Assembly: GCA_020148025.1 (NCBI GenBank)
Contig: JAHCRH010000005.1
Span: 1 to 43,795 of the forward strand
Length of the DNA: 43,795 nt
Reading direction: 5' to 3'
DNA from: Patescibacteria group bacterium
Lineage (GTDB): Bacteria > Patescibacteriota > Minisyncoccia > Minisyncoccales > JAHCRE01
In this document: positions 43,061 to 43,795 of the stretch, piece after piece
How positions within the stretch are numbered: the first letter of the stretch is position 1
How the letters are laid out: the number at the start of each line of letters is the position of its first letter
The notes under the pieces: model-generated
Databases searched by the model: none
What the model was told of the DNA's origin: nothing
Seen by the model: only the letters and a program-made list of their open reading frames with translations
Made by a program: the position numbers and the translations under genes

Positions 43061-43795
43061 ATGGCTCAAAACCGAAAAAAAATAAAGAAAAGCAATAAGA
43101 AATTTAGCAAATCTTTAAAGACAAAAAGATTGATTTTTGGAATTTTATTATTTTTGATTTCAATAGTTATTGGTTTAAGCTTTTTTGATAAAGCGGGAGT
43201 TGGTGGTCGAATTCTCTTTAAAACCCTCACTTTTTTATTTGGAAATACAGTTTTTTTAATTCCCTTACTTTTTGTGATTTTAGGCTGGGTACTTTTGAAA
43301 TCTGAATATCAAAAATTTTTTAAATCATCGATTTTGACAATTTCGCTTTTGCTTCTTGGAATTTCTGGAATTTTCGGAGCTTTGGATTCAACAAAGCAGG
43401 GAGGGTGGTTAGGTTATGTTTTAAGTTGGCCTTTTTTAAGATTTTTTGGAATTTTAGTAACTCAGATAATATTTGGAGCCGTGATCTTGACAGCTTTCTT
43501 AATTTTTTGGCAACTTTTTCAAAAACCCTCTTCTGTCTTGCCAATTTCAGAAACTAAGAAACCTTTCCTTTTACGGATATTTAAAAAAGTAAAGGAACCG
43601 AAATTGAAAATAAAGGAGATTGAACCAATTCCCAAATCTGAATTTAAGGAACCTTTAGAACTAAAAACCAAACCTATTTTAGAGAAAAAAGCCCCCCCTT
43701 TTTCTTATCAGCCCCCACCTCTTGATTTACTCGGATCTGATAAAGAAGTTCCCCATTCTGGTGATGTTCGAATTGATTCAGCTATTATTAAAAAA
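43061..43795 (+). CDS. ftsK: FtsK/SpoIIIE-type DNA translocase, N-terminal part
   Basis: Open to the window end (245 codons), so it is missing from the ORF track. A Lys-rich start (MAQNRKKIKKSNKKF) is followed by four membrane helices (about 27-45, 55-80, 87-105, 123-150), a Lys/Pro/Glu-rich linker, then YQPPPLDLLGSDKE and RIDSAIIKK, the segment that directly precedes the alpha/beta translocase domain in FtsK. The motor itself lies outside the window. FtsK moves chromosome ends through the closing septum. Confidence 0.85.
   Translation, partial: MAQNRKKIKKSNKKFSKSLKTKRLIFGILLFLISIVIGLSFFDKAGVGGRILFKTLTFLFGNTVFLIPLLFVILGWVLLKSEYQKFFKSSILTISLLLLGISGIFGALDSTKQGGWLGYVLSWPFLRFFGILVTQIIFGAVILTAFLIFWQLFQKPSSVLPISETKKPFLLRIFKKVKEPKLKIKEIEPIPKSEFKEPLELKTKPILEKKAPPFSYQPPPLDLLGSDKEVPHSGDVRIDSAIIKK

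Overview
The window looks like chromosomal DNA of a Patescibacteria/CPR bacterium, most likely Parcubacteria-like. The evidence is AT-rich coding sequence, a shortened valyl-tRNA synthetase, VirB2-like pilins with a Patescibacteria flavour, few Shine-Dalgarno sites, a type IV pilus (T4P) locus as the main surface machine, and small proteins of CPR type. Stops include TGA and no gene has an in-frame TGA, so genetic code 11 applies rather than code 25. The phylum call is an inference from gene content; no rRNA is present to settle it.

Layout. 1-1.6 kb: three VirB2-like pilins, two of them tandem near-copies. 1.8-6.6 kb: tRNA-Leu, Hsp20, PrsW, valS, tsaD. 6.6-11 kb: tRNA-Glu, a glycosyltransferase, recG, tRNA-Arg and two tRNA-Ser. 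11.2-15.3 kb: an accessory block with a Cys-rich surface protein, a TcmP / three-Cys radical-SAM pair, small membrane proteins and a truncated comF. 15.4-27.1 kb: the T4P locus (pilM-N-O-P-like, pilB, a response regulator, pilT, pilC, two major-type pilins, pilD, four minor pilins). 27.1-31.9 kb: pncC-nadE-nadD, opposed across a decayed RAYT transposase to ligA. 31.9-35.4 kb: rodA/ftsW and a Wzy-like TPR protein. 35.7-43 kb: rpoB-rpoC, then the 5' part of ftsK running off the window.

The most unusual feature is the repeat content. At least 17 short tandem arrays have a 7-nt period (two more have an 8-nt period), with different unit sequences at different loci. Several are read in frame inside core genes (valS three times, tsaD four times, recG, pilD, rpoB, rpoC). 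Others are built as two inverted arms lying directly before start codons (pilN, pilB, rpoC). A GC-rich palindromic element of one family is inserted in frame in both valS and rpoB. Many small palindromes have a GAA/TTC loop. A frameshifted RAYT (REP-associated tyrosine transposase) flanked by inverted REP-like hairpins shows that a REP-type mobiliser has been present.

Other notable signals. An 18-bp inverted-repeat leader occurs before two unrelated pilin genes with identical 37-nt spacing to the ATG and compensating base changes in the arms. A hairpin leader is shared by rodA and the comF fragment. Perfect TATAAT boxes lie exactly 6 nt before the ATGs of valS, pilD and nadD, predicting leaderless mRNAs. 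The pncC-nadE-nadD cluster can convert NMN, the by-product of the neighbouring NAD-dependent ligase LigA, back to NAD.
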